9,854 nucleotides of DNA, taken from NCBI GenBank assembly GCA_021828605.1, contig JAJZEG010000137.1, forward strand, positions 1 through 9,854, given 5' to 3'. Position 1 is the stretch's first letter. Each line of letters starts with the position of its first letter. The notes under the pieces are model-generated. The model worked only from the letters and a program-made list of their open reading frames with translations, was not told where the DNA came from and did not search any database. The translations under genes and the position numbers were made by a program. Positions 8,921-9,854 of this stretch are shown here, in pieces. This stretch comes from Pseudomonadota bacterium. GTDB lineage: Bacteria > Pseudomonadota > Alphaproteobacteria > Acetobacterales > Acetobacteraceae.

Positions 8921-9854
8921 TTAGTGTAGATCGAACCGATCAAGGTTCATCACTTTGGTCCAGGCGGCGATGAAGCTGGCGATGAATTTCGGTTCGCCAT
9001 CGGTGCTCGCATAGACTTCGCTGATCGCGCGCAGCTGGGCGTTAGAGCCGAACAGCAAATCAACGCTGGTGCCGGTCCATTTCACCGCACCGGATTTCCG
9101 ATCACGCCCTTCAAACAGCGTCTCGCCATTGGCTTCCCAAATCAAACCCATATCCAACAGATTAAGGAAGAAATCGTTGGTCAACTGGCCGGCCCGGGTG
9201 GTGAGCACGCCGTGCTTGCTGCCGTCAAAGGTCGCGTGCAAAGCGCGCAGGCCGCCGATCAAAGCGGTCATTTCCGGCGCGGACAGAGTGAGCAGATTGG
9301 CCTTGTCGATCAGCGCGTCCTCGGCCTGGCGCTGACTAACGCTGCGATGGAAGTTGCGGAACCCGTCGGCCATCGGCTCTAACACCGCGAACGACGCGGT
9401 ATCGGTTTGCTCCTGGCTGGCATCGGTGCGACCGGCGGTGAACGGCACCTGCACGCTATGACCCGCCGCTTTGGCCGCCTGTTCGATAGCAGCGCTGCCA
9501 CCGAGCACAATCAGATCCGCCAAGGAAACCCGCTTGGCGCCCGCTTGCGCGCCATTGAACTCGGCTTGGATTTTCTCAAGCACGGCAAGGGTTTTGCCAA
9601 GTTCGACCGGTTGATTGACCTCCCAGTATTTTTGCGGCGCGAGGCGCAGCCGCGCCCCATTCGCCCCGCCGCGCTTATCGCCGCCCCGGAAGGTTGACGC
9701 TGAGGCCCAGGCGGTGGTGACGAGTTGGGTCACGCTGAGGCCCGACGCTAACAATTTGGCTTTGAGTGCGGCGATATCCGTCGCATCGATCAGCAGATGA
9801 TCGACCGGCGGGACCGGGTCCTGCCAGATTTGCGGCGTGGGCATATCCGGGCCG
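8921..9854 (-). CDS. katG: Catalase-peroxidase KatG (C-terminal part; gene runs off the window)
   Basis: About 311 residues are visible of a protein normally 720-750 long; the N-terminal catalytic part lies beyond 9854. KatG is a haem enzyme that removes hydrogen peroxide by catalase and peroxidase activities. The visible reading starts inside [19 protein letters not shown], a typical KatG interdomain segment. The methionine at 9844 is internal, not the start. The rest is the C-terminal domain, which resembles the catalytic domain but binds no haem: [74 protein letters not shown], and the closing [19 protein letters not shown] and [11 protein letters not shown]. The Trp-Tyr-Met adduct and haem histidines cannot be checked here. 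It converges on the membrane-protein gene, with a terminator between them. Confidence 0.97.
   Translation of the reverse strand, partial: GPDMPTPQIWQDPVPPVDHLLIDATDIAALKAKLLASGLSVTQLVTTAWASASTFRGGDKRGGANGARLRLAPQKYWEVNQPVELGKTLAVLEKIQAEFNGAQAGAKRVSLADLIVLGGSAAIEQAAKAAGHSVQVPFTAGRTDASQEQTDTASFAVLEPMADGFRNFHRSVSQRQAEDALIDKANLLTLSAPEMTALIGGLRALHATFDGSKHGVLTTRAGQLTNDFFLNLLDMGLIWEANGETLFEGRDRKSGAVKWTGTSVDLLFGSNAQLRAISEVYASTDGEPKFIASFIAAWTKVMNLDRFDLH

Overview
The window looks like chromosomal DNA from a GC-rich alphaproteobacterium. Gene order yebC ... ruvC-ruvA, enolase sequence features and strong G/C bias at third codon positions all fit this; Rhodospirillales/Acetobacteraceae is a plausible but unproven guess. 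Most of the window is housekeeping DNA, with one clearly foreign-looking gene in the middle.

Left part (1-4841, all minus strand). Reading in the direction of transcription (right to left): a tRNA-Asn, a Tet-type MFS drug/metabolite exporter, an orphan family-4-like glycosyltransferase, the translation/regulatory factor YebC, a zeta-class glutathione S-transferase (maleylacetoacetate isomerase type), RuvC, and the first 39 codons of RuvA. yebC-gst-ruvC-ruvA are closely spaced (23 bp, 49 bp, then a 4-bp ATGA overlap) and probably form one transcription unit leading to the Holliday junction machinery RuvABC.

Middle (4842-6168). A 307-codon plus-strand gene for an FRG-domain protein lies just behind the 5' end of the tRNA-Asn. 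Its base composition falls to about 23% GC in places, against GC-rich neighbours, so it was probably acquired horizontally. It stands alone: no integrase, transposase, toxin-antitoxin partner or second defence gene is visible. This is the best candidate in the window for something under-described, but the evidence supports only a lone FRG protein of unknown activity.

Right part (6169-9854). Enolase (eno, plus) is followed after 13 bp by a large polytopic membrane protein that I cannot assign to a family. These face the C-terminal 310 or so codons of a catalase-peroxidase (katG, minus, running out of the window). A hairpin between the converging genes has its T-tract on the katG strand and is the likely katG terminator.

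Apart from the FRG gene the window is ordinary. No CRISPR array, insertion sequence, rRNA or origin was seen.
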